Below, in pieces: positions 38,271 to 47,064 of a stretch of 64,000 bases of DNA. This stretch comes from Nitrospira japonica (GTDB taxonomy: Bacteria > Nitrospirota > Nitrospiria > Nitrospirales > Nitrospiraceae). The translations under genes were made by a program, and so were the position numbers. Numbering within the stretch: position 1 is the stretch's first letter; every line of letters begins with the position of its first letter. The notes beneath the pieces were generated by a model. That model saw only the letters and a list, made by a program, of their open reading frames with translations, ran no database searches and was not told the DNA's origin. The stretch spans positions 1,118,876-1,182,875 of the forward strand of contig NZ_LT828648.1 of NCBI RefSeq assembly GCF_900169565.1, given 5' to 3'.

Positions 38271-38534
38271 TGGCATCGTGAGGACGGAACACAAACGAAT
38301 GAGATTCGCGCGATCTCGCGAGGACGGATCGATCCCGGGGCATCGGCCAGGAATGACGGCACGGTGTCGAAAAGCGGACGGTCCGCGCTGGCTCGGCATT
38401 CAGAATCCCATCAGTCTGGATGGAGGAACCGGCGTGGATTGTCGGGATGCCGTGCCGAAGACCGGGAGGAGGGAGCTTGGGATCTCAAGGGTCCGGCTAT
38501 GGCTGGATCGTGGAGCACCCTCCCGGCACGTGTC

Positions 38535-38948
38535 CTAGCCGGGCATGCGGGCGGCCGCTGGCTCCCGGTGGGTGTCCAGCGGTTGACGCACCGCAGACAG
38601 CAGCACGCTGAGAATGACGTGATGGTCATAAGGAGTCCGTACCCATGCGAAGGCTCCCAACTCAATCATCTGACGTTCGACACCGTCTGTTTCGTTGGAA
38701 AGCATAATGACCGGTGTGTCAGGCCAGGTGGCCTGACTCAAGAGAAGAAACTCACGGCCGTCCATCCTCGGTAACCGATCATTGGAGATCACCGCGTCCA
38801 AGTGACGTTTATTCATTTCTTCCAATGCGTAGAGGCCATCGGCGGCGAAATGAACGTTATAGCCGGCCCGTCCGAGAAGACCCGCAAGTATCTCGCTGGT
38901 GTCGTCATTGTCGTCGACGATGAGAACGCGCTTGCCATAGCCATCCAT
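38535..38948 (-). CDS. Atypical receiver-domain protein lacking the phospho-acceptor Asp
   Basis: This 137-residue single receiver domain has an intact acidic pocket (VLIVDDNDDTSE). The phospho-acceptor position, expected in the motif VISD-x-x-(L/M)P, is Asn (AVISNDRLP), confirmed by codon AAT. The usual Lys-Pro near the C-terminus is Thr-Pro (WVRTPYD). Such pseudo-receivers are usually not phosphorylated and work by binding partners or ligands. A neighbouring Asp could in principle substitute. It has no output domain. An inverted repeat lies about 50 bp upstream of its start. Confidence 0.88.
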   Translation of the reverse strand: MDGYGKRVLIVDDNDDTSEILAGLLGRAGYNVHFAADGLYALEEMNKRHLDAVISNDRLPRMDGREFLLLSQATWPDTPVIMLSNETDGVERQMIELGAFAWVRTPYDHHVILSVLLSAVRQPLDTHREPAAARMPG

Positions 38949-38985
38949 GACTGTCTCCTCCTATTGCGTTGAATCCGCGCTCGCG

Positions 38986-39009
38986 GTGTCCCCGAGGAAT
39001 AGGGAACAC
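38986..39009. promoter_or_regulatory. Inverted repeat upstream of the atypical receiver gene
   Basis: GTGTCCCC, an 8-nt centre and GGGAACAC form an inverted repeat with 7 of 8 pairs, centred 50 bp upstream of the receiver start. It differs from the CTGGG palindrome family and may be a separate operator or part of a promoter. Confidence 0.35.
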
Positions 39010-39051
39010 CATCGAAGAAGTCCTGCTCGATGAATCGTTTCGGCCCCTTGC

Positions 39052-39945
39052 TTAACGGGAAGGGACCTCCCCTTGAGAGAGTGAATGCGGCTGATCTAAT
39101 CCTGGACTCACGAGAACCGGCACGTTCAATTTGTCAGGCAGCAAGACCAGTTTGGCGTTGGGACTGTCGTACAACTTGTACTGGAGATACTCCGGCGTCA
39201 GAGTTTTCGTGATCGTGTCCTGCGCCTGGGCCTGGCCGAGTGCGCGAATACGAAGCCCTTCGGCTTCTCCTTCCGACCGAATACGAACGGCATCTCCCTC
39301 TCCCCTTGCGCGTCTGCGGGCGATCTCCGCGTCCTTTTCGGCGATCACGAGTTCGAATTCCTTTTGTTCCTTCTCCTGCTCTTTCGCCTGTTTGCGTTCA
39401 ACGGCATCCAGGACGACCTTGGCCAATTCGATGTCCGCCAACGCCACACTGGCAATCTCCAGATGCCGACCGCTCAGTTTCTCGACGACCACCGCCTGAA
39501 CTTTGCTTGCAATTTCCGCGCTTTTTTCAGGGACATGCACCATCGCGTAACCGGACACCACGCTGCGAACGGCCGCCAACAATTCAGGCTTGACGACCCG
39601 CGGGTAGAAGTCCGTGCCGATTTCATGGGCCAGAAAATAGACCTCTTGCGGGATCGGCCGCATGATGACGGCGGTCTTCAGTTCCACCAAGAGATCATCG
39701 GAACTGAGCGCATCAACCGTTTCCGTGTAGCTCTGCCAGCGAACGTCATAGACATAGACGGAATTCCAGACCGCCCGCCAATAGAACCCGTCTCGCAAGG
39801 GTTCTGTTGACAGCCCCTCTGTGAATGGATGCCAGAACAGCCCGCGCTCGCCAGGTTGAACGGTCGTTCCCGCGCATCCTCCCGCCCCGGAGGCTGCGGA
39901 AAGAGTCAGAGCCAAGACAAGGATTGGACGTGAGGCGATCGACAT
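39052..39945 (-). CDS. SPFH/prohibitin-like exported protein
   Basis: This 297-residue protein has an N-terminal signal (ILVLALTLSAASGAGGC), with Cys28 as a possible though imperfect lipobox, then a band-7/SPFH domain (about 40-210; VDALSSDDLLVELKTAVIMRP and IASVALADIELA) and a charged coiled coil (QAKEQEKEQKEFELVIAEKDAEIARRRARGEG). SPFH proteins form membrane-bound scaffolds. A possible lipid anchor in place of the usual membrane helix is notable. ATG 39945 follows GGAGG at five bases. The lipoprotein gene lies 36 bp upstream on the same strand. Confidence 0.85.
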   Translation of the reverse strand: MSIASRPILVLALTLSAASGAGGCAGTTVQPGERGLFWHPFTEGLSTEPLRDGFYWRAVWNSVYVYDVRWQSYTETVDALSSDDLLVELKTAVIMRPIPQEVYFLAHEIGTDFYPRVVKPELLAAVRSVVSGYAMVHVPEKSAEIASKVQAVVVEKLSGRHLEIASVALADIELAKVVLDAVERKQAKEQEKEQKEFELVIAEKDAEIARRRARGEGDAVRIRSEGEAEGLRIRALGQAQAQDTITKTLTPEYLQYKLYDSPNAKLVLLPDKLNVPVLVSPGLDQPHSLSQGEVPSR

Positions 39946-39981
39946 CGGGGCCTCCATTTCTGTTCCACGGACCGCGCTCGA

Positions 39982-40341
39982 CTAGTCGTGCACCTCACCG
40001 TGCGTCGTCCGGCGATTGTACCCGTCACGGTACCGGCGAGCCGCCCGTGCTTTCTCCTTGGCTTCTTCCTCGTAGTATTGGGCCAAGAGGGTGGCTCCGA
40101 CGACCCATTCGGATCCCGGACCGAATAAACGCGTATACACCGTCGCCTGATCGGCCACGTTCTCCGCCTTCCTGCTGAATGTCATGGCTTCATTGGCGTG
40201 ATAGACCGCGATGGATCGCCCGTCATGAGACGGATCGTGAGAATCGAGAGCCAGCGGCTCGCCCGCCCTCGTGCATGACACGACCGAGAGCATCAAGGCA
40301 CAGCAGAATGGGACGCAATAATCAGAGCTCCGTGTTCTCAT
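39982..40341 (-). CDS. Small lipoprotein of unknown function
   Basis: This 119-residue protein begins MRTRSSDYCVPFCCALMLSVVSCTRAG, a lipoprotein signal with lipobox VVSC. The mature part contains a helical segment (AVYHANEAMTFSRKAENVADQA) and a basic charged tail (YYEEEAKEKARAARRYRDGYNRR). No family recognised. GAGGA stands seven bases before ATG 40341. The frame runs on to 40575 but the signal peptide and ribosome-binding site fix the start. It probably shares a transcript with the SPFH gene. Confidence 0.75.
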   Translation of the reverse strand: MRTRSSDYCVPFCCALMLSVVSCTRAGEPLALDSHDPSHDGRSIAVYHANEAMTFSRKAENVADQATVYTRLFGPGSEWVVGATLLAQYYEEEAKEKARAARRYRDGYNRRTTHGEVHD

Positions 40342-40887
40342 GGGGTTTCCTCGCGTGTGAAGGGCAGCCGCGTTGCGAAGGCCTGACAGCCCTGCCCGAC
40401 GGCCAGGCGGCAGTGATCTCTTGATTCGGGAGTCGGCAGGCGAAGGAACGATTGGAAAGTGCGCCACGGAGCGATCTCCCCTAGCGGTGCAGGTGCGATC
40501 CGGCGGAAGAGGGAGAGCGGGAAGAGGTCGGCTCTCTTGATCGATGTGGGAGCAATTTTCGGTCCCTGAGAACATGGGACAGGGAAGGAGACATCCGATT
40601 CAAAAGTCTTGGCGCAGCCGAGGAATCGTCCATCGCGATTGCCTCGCACCGCGAACGACCGATCGGAGGATATCCGTCGGCCGTATCTCTTCGCACAGTG
40701 CGTACGGTGCAGATTCGCTCGTTGAGCGAGGCGTGGTCCGGCGATCTGCAGGTGTGTCTCGACGTCTCAGAAGAGGGGTGTGGAAAAGAGGTCAGGAAGG
40801 AGAGGAGCGTCCGGCTTGAACTGACGGGAGCGGGTCGGATCAGGCCCCGATGAATCCGATAGAGGTCCGGAGGGATGTCTCAAGTCG
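40342..40887. other. Intergenic region without a supported gene
   Basis: About 546 bp. Frames of up to 91 codons occur on the plus strand but have Arg/Gly-rich, unprotein-like composition and no ribosome-binding site. TCCCCTAGC near 40475 resembles a half-site of the shared palindrome (137 bp from the lipoprotein start), with GGAG-CGAT-CTCC symmetry around it. It may carry the promoter of the lipoprotein-SPFH unit. Confidence 0.5.
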
Positions 40888-40928
40888 TCTGCGGTTCTCC
40901 GAGGGAGGCCATCTCGGAGAACCGCAGA
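40888..40928 (-). terminator. Perfect 16-bp hairpin directly after the NarL-type regulator
   Basis: TCTGCGGTTCTCCGAG, a 9-nt loop and CTCGGAGAACCGCAGA pair without a mismatch. The stem begins two bases after the regulator stop codon. There is no T-run behind it. It most likely ends the rplI-glyA-nrdR-kinase-regulator transcript or protects its 3' end. Confidence 0.6.
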
Positions 40929-40930
40929 TG

Positions 40931-41602
40931 TCACGGGCGTGGATCCAACTCGATGAGTCCTTTTCGGATGGCAAGAATGGCTGCTTGCGTGCGGTCATAC
41001 ACCTGCAGCTTATGGAAGATGTTGCGCACATGGTTCTTCACGGTCTTCTCGCTGAGATCCAGACTGTTGGCGATTTCCTTGTTGGTCTTGCCGTCCGCCA
41101 CGAGGCGCAGGACGGTGATTTCGCGCTCGGTCAGATCATGTTCGACCCACGCCGGCTTCTTCCCCTTTTTCTGCGCCATCAGGGAAAACTCCGCCAGGAT
41201 CTTGCTGGCGACGGAAGGGTGGATCAGTGATTCGCCACGGTAAATGGCGCGGATGGCGGCGACGATCTGAGAGGACTCGGAGTCCTTCAACAGGTATCCC
41301 GTCGCGCCGGCGCGGACGAGGTCGAAGATGTACTGCTGCTCCTCGTACATCGTGAGCGCCACGATGCCGATGTGCGGGAACTCGCGCTTGACCTGGCGGG
41401 TCGCCTCCACGCCGCCCATCCGGGGCATGCTCACGTCCATGAGGATGACGTCGGGCAGGAGCGTCCTGGTTTTTTCGACGGCTTCCATGCCGTCCTGGGC
41501 TTCACCTACGACCTGGATGTCGTCCTTGGTCTTGAGAATGGCGGCGAGCCCTTCGCGCACCACACGGTGGTCGTCTGCGATCAGAACCTTAATTTTCTCC
41601 AT
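40931..41602 (-). CDS. NarL/LuxR-family response regulator
   Basis: This 223-residue protein is a receiver (VLIADDHRVV, acceptor Asp in ILMDVSMPRM, Lys in YLLKDSE) with a C-terminal LuxR-type helix-turn-helix (LTEREITVLRLVADGKTNKE and SEKTVKNHVRNIFHKL). It is a two-component transcription factor and the only clear DNA-binding response regulator in the window. ATG 41602 overlaps the end of its kinase gene by 14 bp, so that kinase is its partner. NarL-family regulators bind short inverted repeats, which makes it one candidate for the CTGGG palindromes; this is speculation. Confidence 0.95.
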   Translation of the reverse strand: MEKIKVLIADDHRVVREGLAAILKTKDDIQVVGEAQDGMEAVEKTRTLLPDVILMDVSMPRMGGVEATRQVKREFPHIGIVALTMYEEQQYIFDLVRAGATGYLLKDSESSQIVAAIRAIYRGESLIHPSVASKILAEFSLMAQKKGKKPAWVEHDLTEREITVLRLVADGKTNKEIANSLDLSEKTVKNHVRNIFHKLQVYDRTQAAILAIRKGLIELDPRP

Positions 41603-42701
41603 CGTCCGGAGTCTCCTTCTTGCCGAGCGGCACTTCCACGACGATCGTCGTCCCACGCCCCTTCTTCGACTGAATGGTGGCCTCCCCTCCGACGAGCCGC
41701 GCCCGTTCGACGATGCCGCGAATGCCGAAGTGGTCCCATTTTTCGGGGTTGTGCAGGACCTGTTCCATGTCAAATCCGACGCCGTTGTCCGCAATGGTGA
41801 CCGTCAGTTTATCAAAGTCGATCTCGAGGCGCACCGACACGCGACTGGCTTTCGCATGTTGGGCGACGTTGCTCAGGGCTTCTTGCACGATCCGGAAGAG
41901 AAAGATCTTCGTGCGGGGAAAGAGAATCTGTTCGTCGCCGGACACCGTGAATTCGGTTTTGACCCGGGATTGCGTTTGATAGGACTTCAGGTAGTTCGTC
42001 AGACCCGGGATCAGCTCCATCTTGTCGTATTGGAGCGGGCGCAAATTGAAGATGACCTGCCGCGCCTCCTGGATTGCAAGCTTGAGCTGCTGTTTGCTTT
42101 CGCGCAGAGTCGCCAGGCTCGCCTTGGGGTTCTTTCTGAGCAGTTGCTGGGACAGTTCCAGCTTGAAATTTACGCCGGCCAGGCTTTGGACCAGTCCGTC
42201 GTGGATTTCGCACGCGATCCGCGTACGTTCTTCGGTGACGGCCGCGCCGGTTTCCTTGACGTACAGGCGGTAAAGCGATTGGTATTTGTTGAGCGTCTTT
42301 TCGATTTCGCCCGTGGCACGGATGCGGGCTTCGATCAGCTCCCACATGAACTTGGCGCTGGCGCCTCCGAGAATGGTCACGCCCATGCGGTGGAAGTCCT
42401 GGAGGACCTTCCAGACTTCCGGACTGCCGGACACGTCGATGATCAGATCGACGCGGTCCAGATTGAGCAGCAGGCGGTAGTCGCGCGTAATGGGAATTTT
42501 CAGGCGCTTGGCAAGACCCAAGCCGGGGGCGGCGGAGTTCGTTTCCGCGACAGCCACGATCTCGACCAGGGGGTCGTTCGCGAAAATCTCCATCAGGGCC
42601 GTGCCGCCGCGCCCGGCGCCGATAATGGCCACGTGCGTGGATCCGGGCATCGAGCCCGATTTGCGCCGCACGTGAGACGACTTGGCTTGAGCCATGGGCA
42701 T
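41589..42701 (-). CDS. Histidine kinase with N-terminal NAD(P)-binding-like domain
   Basis: This protein has 370 residues. Residues about 20-130 look like a Rossmann NAD(P)-binding fold of the homoserine dehydrogenase/dihydrodipicolinate reductase type: VAIIGAGRGGTALMEIF, then VEIVAVAETN at the second strand and DLIIDVSGSPEV. Next come a coiled coil and a NarL-type HisKA_3 core with His167 in CEIHDGLVQ and HATPase_c (FRIVQEALSNVAQHA, DNGVGFD). No membrane helix. The layout suggests a cytosolic sensor of a dinucleotide or of redox state; this is inference. I chose ATG 42701 (GAGG seven bases upstream). Confidence 0.88.
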   Translation of the reverse strand: MPMAQAKSSHVRRKSGSMPGSTHVAIIGAGRGGTALMEIFANDPLVEIVAVAETNSAAPGLGLAKRLKIPITRDYRLLLNLDRVDLIIDVSGSPEVWKVLQDFHRMGVTILGGASAKFMWELIEARIRATGEIEKTLNKYQSLYRLYVKETGAAVTEERTRIACEIHDGLVQSLAGVNFKLELSQQLLRKNPKASLATLRESKQQLKLAIQEARQVIFNLRPLQYDKMELIPGLTNYLKSYQTQSRVKTEFTVSGDEQILFPRTKIFLFRIVQEALSNVAQHAKASRVSVRLEIDFDKLTVTIADNGVGFDMEQVLHNPEKWDHFGIRGIVERARLVGGEATIQSKKGRGTTIVVEVPLGKKETPDDGEN

Positions 42702-42792
42702 CGGACAGCCTCGCGATAACGTTAAGATGCTCCGTTCGTCGGACGACAATCGGCGGGATGGGTGAATGGGCGGCGCGGAGTGGGGCGACCTG

Positions 42793-43257
42793 TCACCGCT
42801 CGCGGCGTTGTTGAGCCAACGTTCTCAGTTCATCCATGAACTGGTCGATGTCTTTGAACTCCCGGTAGACGGAGGCGAATCGGACGTAGGCGACCTGGTC
42901 CAATTGGTGCAGCTCCTTCATCAACTCTTCGCCGACGATCCGGCTTTCGATCTCCGTTTCCCCCATCTCTTGTATGCGTTTTTCGATGCGGTCGGTGACC
43001 GATTCGATCGTCACGGTGCTGATCGGTCGCTTTTCGCAGGCCTTTTTCAGCCCCGAAAGGATTTTGGCCCGGTCGAACGCTTCGCGCCGGCCGTCCTTTT
43101 TCACCACGACGGGAAGGATTTCGTCGACGCGCTCGTACGTGGTGAACCGCCGCTTGCACCCGAGGCACTCGCGTCGCCGGCGGATCAATTCGCCTTCCTT
43201 CGCCATCCGCGAATCGACCACTTTGTCTTCGACGTCATCACAGAACGGGCATTTCAC
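42793..43257 (-). CDS. nrdR: Transcriptional repressor NrdR
   Basis: This 154-residue protein has a zinc ribbon (MKCPFCDD, then CLGCKRRF) followed by an ATP-cone ([20 protein letters not shown]). NrdR senses dNTP/ATP and represses ribonucleotide reductase genes. The start is GTG 43257, giving the family-standard MKCPFC N-terminus; the longer frame to 43302 is not needed. It lies 45 bp after glyA and shares the transcript rplI-glyA-nrdR. Confidence 0.96.
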   Translation of the reverse strand: MKCPFCDDVEDKVVDSRMAKEGELIRRRRECLGCKRRFTTYERVDEILPVVVKKDGRREAFDRAKILSGLKKACEKRPISTVTIESVTDRIEKRIQEMGETEIESRIVGEELMKELHQLDQVAYVRFASVYREFKDIDQFMDELRTLAQQRRER

Positions 43258-43302
43258 CGGCGGCGACCTTGTCGGTTCGATGCGGAATGCACGTGCGTTC
43301 AA

Positions 43303-44571
43303 TCAGTAGGCGTGAAAGATCGGAAAGCGGCTGCAGAGTTCCTTGGCCTTGGCGCGGACGGTCTCGAGCGCCGCCGGATCCTCCCGGTGTTGAAGCACGG
43401 TGTCGATCAGTTCGACGATCGACTTCATCTCCGCTTCCTTCATCCCGCGGGTGGCGACGATCGGGGTTCCCAGCCGGATCCCGCTGGCGATGGCCGGCGG
43501 CTTTTCATCGTACGGTACCGCATTCTTGTTGACGATGATTCCCGCCGCATCCAGGGCCGCGTCGGCTTCCTTGCCGGTGATGTTCTTGTTGGTGAGATTG
43601 ACGAGCATGAGGTGCGTGTCGGTTCCGCCGGACACGATCCTGTATCCCCGGTCGAGAAGGCCCTGAGCCATAACCTTGGCGTTCGTGACGACCTGTTGCT
43701 GGTACCGCTTGAAGGCCGGCGACAACGCTTCCTTGAACGCGACGGCTTTCGCCGCGATGACGTGCATGAGGGGGCCGCCCTGCATGCCGGGGAAGACGAA
43801 CTTGTCGACGGCTTTGGCATGCTCGGCCTTGCACATGACGACACCGCCGCGCGGCCCGCGCAGGGTTTTATGGGTGGTCGTGGTCACAAAGTCGGCGTGG
43901 GGAACCGGACTTGGATGGAGCCCCGCCGCAATCAGCCCGGCGATGTGGGCGATGTCGACCATCAAATATGCGCCGACCGACTTGGCGATCTGGGCGAATC
44001 GGGGGAAATCGATCGTGCGGGCATAGGCGCTGGCCCCGACCACGAGCATCCGCGGCCGGCATTCCTCGGCCAGTTTCTGGACCGCCTCGTAATCGATGGT
44101 CTCGGTCCGGCGGTCTACGCCGTAGGAAAATGCGCGGAAGATCGAGCCCGAAAAATTGACTTTGCTGCCATGCGTCAGGTGTCCGCCCTGGGCCAGATCC
44201 ATGCCGAGGATCGTGTCGCCAGGCTTCAGCACGGAGAGATAGGCCGCCATGTTCGCCTGTGAGCCGGAATGGGGCTGGACGTTGACGTGCTCCGCTCCGA
44301 AGATCTGCTTGCACCGTTGGATGGCCAGGTCTTCCACGGTGTCGACGTGCTGGCATCCGCCGTAATAGCGCTTGCCCGGGTAGCCCTCCGCATACTTATT
44401 GGTCATGAGGGAGCCCTGGGCAGCCAAGACCGCGGGGCTGGCGAAGTTTTCCGACGCGATCAGCAGGAGCTTATGGCGCTGGCGTTCCTCCTCGGCGTCG
44501 ATGGCGGCATAAACTTCCGGATCGGCGGCGTGCAAGGCGTCCAGCGAACCGACGGCATCCTTCATTGACAT
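43303..44571 (-). CDS. glyA: Serine hydroxymethyltransferase
   Basis: This 422-residue PLP enzyme converts serine and tetrahydrofolate to glycine and methylene-tetrahydrofolate. Markers: [15 protein letters not shown] near 36, [16 protein letters not shown] near 58, [15 protein letters not shown], and the PLP lysine in [14 protein letters not shown]. Length is typical. It starts 17 bp after rplI. Confidence 0.98.
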   Translation of the reverse strand: MSMKDAVGSLDALHAADPEVYAAIDAEEERQRHKLLLIASENFASPAVLAAQGSLMTNKYAEGYPGKRYYGGCQHVDTVEDLAIQRCKQIFGAEHVNVQPHSGSQANMAAYLSVLKPGDTILGMDLAQGGHLTHGSKVNFSGSIFRAFSYGVDRRTETIDYEAVQKLAEECRPRMLVVGASAYARTIDFPRFAQIAKSVGAYLMVDIAHIAGLIAAGLHPSPVPHADFVTTTTHKTLRGPRGGVVMCKAEHAKAVDKFVFPGMQGGPLMHVIAAKAVAFKEALSPAFKRYQQQVVTNAKVMAQGLLDRGYRIVSGGTDTHLMLVNLTNKNITGKEADAALDAAGIIVNKNAVPYDEKPPAIASGIRLGTPIVATRGMKEAEMKSIVELIDTVLQHREDPAALETVRAKAKELCSRFPIFHAY

Positions 44572-44588
44572 CGTGGCATCCCGTTGAT

Positions 44589-45065
44589 TTAGTTCGATGA
44601 ATCGGAAGCCGGTTCGGCTTCCTGTCTTTTCACCACCCGCACGGTCACGGCCGCAGTCACCTCGCGCGGCATCTTGACGGGCACGGTGAAACTGCCGAGT
44701 TCCTTGATCGGATGAGGCAACTGAATCTTCCGGCGGTCGACCTGATAGCCCTGCTCGGCCAACCCTTCGGCGATGTCCTTGACCGTGACGGAGCCAAACA
44801 TCTTGTCGTCTTTACCGACCTGCGCTTCCACAGTCAGCGTGACCGTCGAGAGTTTCTTCGCGTGGGCTTCGATCTCCAGCTTTTCCTTTTTGGCCCGGTC
44901 GGCCGCCACGCGCTTGGCATGCTCAAAGGACTTGATATTCCGGTCGTTGGCGACGACGGCTTTCTTGCGGGGCAGCAGAAAGTTTCTCGCAAATCCATCC
45001 TTGACATCAATGAGATCGCCCAAATGGCCGACCCCGTCCATGGTCTCCTGTAAAATGACCTTCAT
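44589..45065 (-). CDS. rplI: 50S ribosomal protein L9
   Basis: This 158-residue protein begins [21 protein letters not shown] with the signature [14 protein letters not shown] near 28, and has the usual long connecting helix and C-terminal domain. It binds 23S rRNA. AAGGAG stands eight bases before ATG 45065; the open frame to 45275 is upstream non-coding sequence. It heads a five-gene unit with glyA, nrdR, the NAD-kinase-like sensor and the NarL regulator, not the common rpsF-rpsR context. Confidence 0.98.
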   Translation of the reverse strand: MKVILQETMDGVGHLGDLIDVKDGFARNFLLPRKKAVVANDRNIKSFEHAKRVAADRAKKEKLEIEAHAKKLSTVTLTVEAQVGKDDKMFGSVTVKDIAEGLAEQGYQVDRRKIQLPHPIKELGSFTVPVKMPREVTAAVTVRVVKRQEAEPASDSSN

Positions 45066-45273
45066 GGCCCTAACTCCTTCTGTTGGAAAGAAAAAGAGGA
45101 TACTGACGGGAAGCTGAAAAGTCAATTCTGTTCTTCGGTGTCCTACGGATTCGCCGGCGGTTTTGGGTGAATGCTCGGGCGGTCCGGCGCAGCAGCGGCG
45201 AACTGGACTCACAGCCTCGGCTGCCCGTATGATGCCGGGCATAATTCCCTTTCGTCTTCGCCATTTTGAACAC

Positions 45274-46725
45274 ATGCCTGTCGCCGCACGAGACTTGATT
45301 CAAACCTGGGCCGATCGGCTCTCCGACCACCAACGATTGCCGGCTGTGACGGAGATGGACCGGCCGATCGCCCCTGTAGAGGGACGTCTGCTCCACACCG
45401 TCGGATCACTGCATCTCTATGAGTTCGTCCTGCCGGCCGGCCGGGCGGTCACAATCGATGCGCCCTTTTCAATCGTCCTCACGGATGACATGGAACCGAC
45501 GGAGGGGGTGGCCCTTCGGTCTCAGGGCAGTGTCTTACTTGCACAAACCGGGGATGCCATCGGCCCGGTGGTGACCGGGGCGACCATCGTACCGGACCAT
45601 GCGGGGAATCTGGCATCCCGTGGCACCAGATTGACCGACATGCTTGCTCAGGCCGATACCGTCCGGTTCGGACCGGCCGATCGCCTGGCTCCGATGCTCG
45701 AAGCCGGTTCGGGGCATGAGGAAGCCGGCGGAGTGGCCATGCTGTCCACCGTATGGTCCGATGACCCAGCCGCAAGACGGCAGCGCATCGCAGCTCTGGC
45801 CATCGAGGCGATTCGTGGGAACAAACGCATTTTGCTCGTCTGCCCGGATCATGAGGCAGCGGACGAGATGGCGGGCACCATCGCCCGTGCCATGAAGGCC
45901 GGAGGACTCCTCTACAAAACCTGGATCAGCCGTTATGAAATGACTCTGGCGCGGGAATCGGCCGGCCTGCCCATCCATGAGGTGGGCTTCGAGGCGCAAA
46001 TGCACCAATTTTATGCGAAGTCCCGGGCCGAGAAAGCGACCCTCCGGCGGAAATACGAGCGGTTCCGGGAGCTGACTCCGCTGCTGGCGTACAAGTCGCA
46101 AAAGCAGAAGGACCTCGACGAGGTGCGCCTGCTCGAATGGCGGCTCTTGACCCAGGTCAACGATCTTCGGCGGAAGCTCCAGGAAGGAAATGAGACGCTG
46201 GCGGGATATGAAAAGCTGCCGCTTCTGCGCAGGCTCAGTATGCAGGCCGTGGGCAAAAACGTCGAATCGCTGCATCAGTACCGGGAGCTGTACGAACACC
46301 AGATCGCGGGTCTCATGAAGGAGCTGGAGATCGCCAGGGGCCGCATCGCCGAGCTGGCGCCCGAAGCGGCGGTTCCCAAAGAGATACGACCGGAATTCGA
46401 AGAGTTGAAGGAAGACATTGTACGGCTGGGGGGGACGAAAAAAATCCGGGAACTGTTGGCCGCCGAGGAAAACACCAACCGCCAGGCGTTCATTCAGAAC
46501 CGACGCCTGGTCATCACCACGGCCGCCCGCGTCTTGGGCGATCCCTTGTTCAGCCGCGTCAGATTCGACGTTCTCATTGCCGACAACGCGCCTTGGATCG
46601 GGGCGGCAGAGCTGCTCGGATCGGCGGCCCTCGTGAGGGAGCGAATTATTCTCACCGGCGCCCGACAAGACATCGCGACGGCCGGACTATGGACATCGAC
46701 CGCCTTGCCGTCCCGGGGAAGCTGA
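45274..46725 (+). CDS. SF1 helicase-like protein without a P-loop
   Basis: This protein has about 483 residues. The region GNKRILLVCPDHEAADEMA resembles motif Ia of DNA2/UPF1-type helicases, and FDVLIADNAPWIGAAELL then IILTGARQDI resembles motifs II-III (normally VDEASQ and GDxxQ). The Walker A loop expected before the first segment is absent, and the protein ends soon after motif III, so it cannot be an ordinary helicase. The middle (about 230-400) is coiled coil. The start is uncertain: the frame is open from 45163, and ATG 45229 or 45274 are both possible; none has a good ribosome-binding site. It is divergent from rplI and ends 83 bp before tRNA-Leu. Confidence 0.6.
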   Translation: MPVAARDLIQTWADRLSDHQRLPAVTEMDRPIAPVEGRLLHTVGSLHLYEFVLPAGRAVTIDAPFSIVLTDDMEPTEGVALRSQGSVLLAQTGDAIGPVVTGATIVPDHAGNLASRGTRLTDMLAQADTVRFGPADRLAPMLEAGSGHEEAGGVAMLSTVWSDDPAARRQRIAALAIEAIRGNKRILLVCPDHEAADEMAGTIARAMKAGGLLYKTWISRYEMTLARESAGLPIHEVGFEAQMHQFYAKSRAEKATLRRKYERFRELTPLLAYKSQKQKDLDEVRLLEWRLLTQVNDLRRKLQEGNETLAGYEKLPLLRRLSMQAVGKNVESLHQYRELYEHQIAGLMKELEIARGRIAELAPEAAVPKEIRPEFEELKEDIVRLGGTKKIRELLAAEENTNRQAFIQNRRLVITTAARVLGDPLFSRVRFDVLIADNAPWIGAAELLGSAALVRERIILTGARQDIATAGLWTSTALPSRGS

Positions 46726-46808
46726 AGGCGGTCGCTAAGAGAGTTGCTTGACGCGGACGAGGCCAATTCAGGATAATCCCGTTCCTCGTCCGTTCGACCA
46801 AGCCTCTT

Positions 46809-46895
46809 GCCGAAGTGGCGGAACTGGCAGACGCACTAGATTCAGGGTCTAGCGCCCGCAAGGGTGTCCGGGTTCAAATCCCGGCTTCGGCACCA
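46809..46895 (+). tRNA. tRNA-Leu (anticodon CAG)
   Basis: The acceptor stem GCCGAAG pairs perfectly with CTTCGGC, followed by discriminator A and an encoded CCA. The anticodon stem CTAGA/TCTAG encloses loop TTCAGGG, so the anticodon is CAG. The long variable arm is typical of leucine tRNA. T-arm: CCGGG-TTCAAAT-CCCGG. It marks the left border of the mobile island; tRNA-Leu genes are frequent integration targets. Confidence 0.97.
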
Positions 46896-47064
46896 ACCTT
46901 CCACAGATCATCATGGAACTGATTTTTGCCAGGATTTCCTCGGTTATGGCCTATACGAACATCGGTTAAGATCTTTGAGTATCGGCGAGTTCGTTTGCAC
47001 CAGGTTTGCAATCTTAGTGGGCACATACCCTCACGTGTGAACTCCAAATTTAGGCTGGTAGGCG

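Noticed and set aside
38262-38774. Plus-strand 170-codon frame between SDR and receiver genes
   Set aside because: It covers the 3' part of the receiver gene on the other strand and palindrome site E, with no motif.
40544-40819. Plus-strand 91-codon frame in the gap before the lipoprotein gene
   Set aside because: Arg/Gly-rich composition, no ribosome-binding site, and no recognisable motif.
45163-45273. N-terminal extension of the helicase-like protein
   Set aside because: It would reach into the rplI upstream region, its sequence is not protein-like and no ribosome-binding site supports it.
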